A DNA stretch of 64,000 nt, from positions 434,001-498,000 of the forward strand of contig JAQOTA010000055.1 of assembly GCA_029532415.1 (NCBI GenBank), written 5' to 3'. This document shows, piece after piece, positions 62,603 through 64,000 of this stretch. Numbering within the stretch: the first letter of the stretch is position 1; each line of letters opens with the position of its first letter. The translations under genes were made by a program, and so were the position numbers. This DNA is from Marasmius tenuissimus (Eukaryota > Basidiomycota > Agaricomycetes > Agaricales > Marasmiaceae). The notes beneath the pieces were generated by a model. That model was not told where the DNA came from. It saw nothing but the letters and a program-made list of their open reading frames with translations, and ran no database searches.

Positions 62603-63703
62603 ATGAGTAACGAGCCTACCGCTGACAACATTGCCGTCACCGTCTCACACAAAGGACAAACCTTTTCCCTTTCGCTCCTCCCGGATGCGACGCTAGGACT
62701 GTTACTCGAGCGTCTAGAAGAGCTCACCTCCGTTCCTCCACCTCTACAGAAACTGCTGTACAAAGGCAGCAAGTCCGCTAAACCGGACGAATCAATAACA
62801 CTTACGGAAGCCGGGATCAAGGATGGAACAAAGATACAGCTGATTGGTACAACCGCGAAGCAACTAGACGAGTTGAAGGAGACGGAGAGCGAGCAACAGC
62901 GGCGGGATAGAATAATGAGAGAACGGGCAGCGAAAGGTCCCACCAAGGTACGTCCCTATGTGGCTTCTTCAAACGTCTGAATTGGTTCGACCTCCCTCTT
63001 ACTTATATATAGGTTCGGTCAACTGGCATGTCGTCGAGCACAACCCTCCAATACCGGTTCCATAAGATAGAACCCTTAGCACATCTGCCCAACCCTGCAT
63101 CTGCGAAAGCCCTACTCATTCGGTTTTCGGAAGACGCGGCGATCCGTCACGTCATGCAAAAACACAAATTCGCCGTTGGGACGTTGACTGAACTTGCGCC
63201 CCACGAACATCCGAACCTTCTCGGACTCAATGTGAATGCTGGGCAGGAGATCAAACTCCGTATCCGGACGAACAAGTATGATGGGTTCAGGGATTACAAG
63301 ACGATACGGAAGACGTTGTGTCATGAATTGGCGCATAATGTGTGGGGACCTCATGATAATAATGTAAGTCGGGGATCAATCATTTGTTTGACTGTTTTGC
63401 TGACCCTTTTTTTCCGTTCAGTTTAAGGAACTCAATTCCCAATTGAATCGAGAGGTGGCTGAATACGAGCGGTCTGTTAGTACTGGGACGCACGTTCTGG
63501 TAGACGGAGACGTCTACGAGCCATCTTCCGACTTGGAAGCAGAGGCCAGGACGCACGTCCTTGGTGGTAGCTCCGCTAGTGGCGGCAGCGATTCCCGGGA
63601 AGCTAGAAGACAGCGAATGTTGGACGCTGCAATGGCACGGTTGCGGAAGGAAGAGGAAGAAATAGAAGGTAGTTGTGGGACCGCTGGTCCATCTGCATTG
63701 TAA
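62603..63703 (+). CDS. Ubiquitin-like/WLM-domain metalloprotease
   Basis: Three exons: 62603-62947, 63013-63363 and 63422-63703, in frame, giving 325 residues. Residues 10-90 form a ubiquitin-like domain (ITLTEAGIKDGTKIQLIG). The WLM (Wss1p-like) domain follows, with the zinc-metalloprotease motif HELAHNVWGPHD (HELAH at 219-223), giving HExxHxxxGxxH. A basic, glutamate-rich C-terminal helix (SREARRQRMLDAAMARLRKE) ends the protein. Wss1-type proteases cut SUMO- or DNA-linked proteins. A UBL-WLM fusion with this order is known in plants and fission yeast. No SHP or SIM motif is obvious at the C-terminus, so this is closer to the UBL-WLM group than to Wss1 itself. Intact. Confidence 0.9.
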
Positions 63704-64000
63704 CCTGTGTGAAATGAGAAGTACAGTGTACATGTGTAGTGTCGTGAAAATGTAATAAGATAACAATAAATGCTCGGGGAATATAATACGTATTAATGGT
63801 TATTGTGCGTATTTTAACAGCTAACAGCACTTTTGGGGGGCCCATTCCAACGTCAAGCACGGGCTACAAGGGCGTACAGCGAATGCGGGAGTTATTGATT
63901 GTGGGAGTGTTGACCATCAGACCATACCTCTCCCTCGCTCGAATTGAGATCTGATGCTACAAACATAGAGGTATTAGTTTAGGACATCGTTACAAGGTCG
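63704..64000. other. Intergenic at window end, nothing seen
   Basis: AT-rich 3' flank of the WLM gene; the end of the window cuts off anything beyond it. Confidence 0.5.

Overview
The window is nuclear DNA of a filamentous basidiomycete, most likely an Agaricomycete. Coding genes carry many 45-65 bp GT-AG introns. The families are typical of mushroom-forming and wood- or litter-decay fungi: a NACHT P-loop protein, DUF6535 membrane protein, F-box-like/leucine-rich paralogues, cellobiose dehydrogenase and phenol hydroxylase. I see no rRNA, CRISPR or bacterial-style operon.

The window splits in two. Positions 1-44 kb are a fast-changing accessory region. From the left it holds a small two-TM membrane protein (2.1-2.75 kb) and a NACHT gene with five 24-bp repeats in its first exon (4.3-7.0 kb). 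Next comes a large inverted duplication: left arm about 8.1-14.1 kb, right arm about 20.8-27.35 kb. Each arm carries, in mirror order, an F-box-like gene, an FMP52/TIP30-like SDR gene and a multi-pass membrane gene. The 6.7-kb spacer between the arms holds a PPxY membrane protein, a dead F-box copy and an apparently intact DUF6535 gene. Two more F-box copies follow at 27.9-40.8 kb, each split by an insertion. One carries a 3.0-kb segment with a truncated zinc-finger gene and a tRNA-like unit, flanked by a possible 6-bp duplication. The other carries a complete, young Ty1/copia element (33,670-39,756) with 258-bp LTRs differing at two bases and a perfect 5-bp target duplication. A decayed AAA-ATPase-like gene and another decayed gene close this half.

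Positions 45-64 kb are conserved and gene-dense. They hold a large polytopic membrane protein (one in-frame amber codon), an iron-ADH/maleylacetate-reductase-like enzyme, an ADIP/SSX2IP-like coiled-coil protein, a phenol-2-monooxygenase-like flavoprotein, DNA polymerase delta subunit 4 (with two GC-AG introns), a secreted cellobiose dehydrogenase, and a ubiquitin-like/WLM metalloprotease. The two aromatic-degradation candidates lie within 8 kb of each other, which fits a shared catabolic route, but the housekeeping gene between them argues against a tight cluster.

The F-box-like family is the main theme of the left half. Five copies are present and every one is damaged, several of them at or just before the F-box motif. 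I do not see a clearly new biological system. The strongest candidates for follow-up are the inverted duplication, the NACHT repeat array, the 3-kb insert in F-box copy B and the conserved element upstream of the F-box starts. All splice sites and families here were read by eye; nothing was searched against a database.
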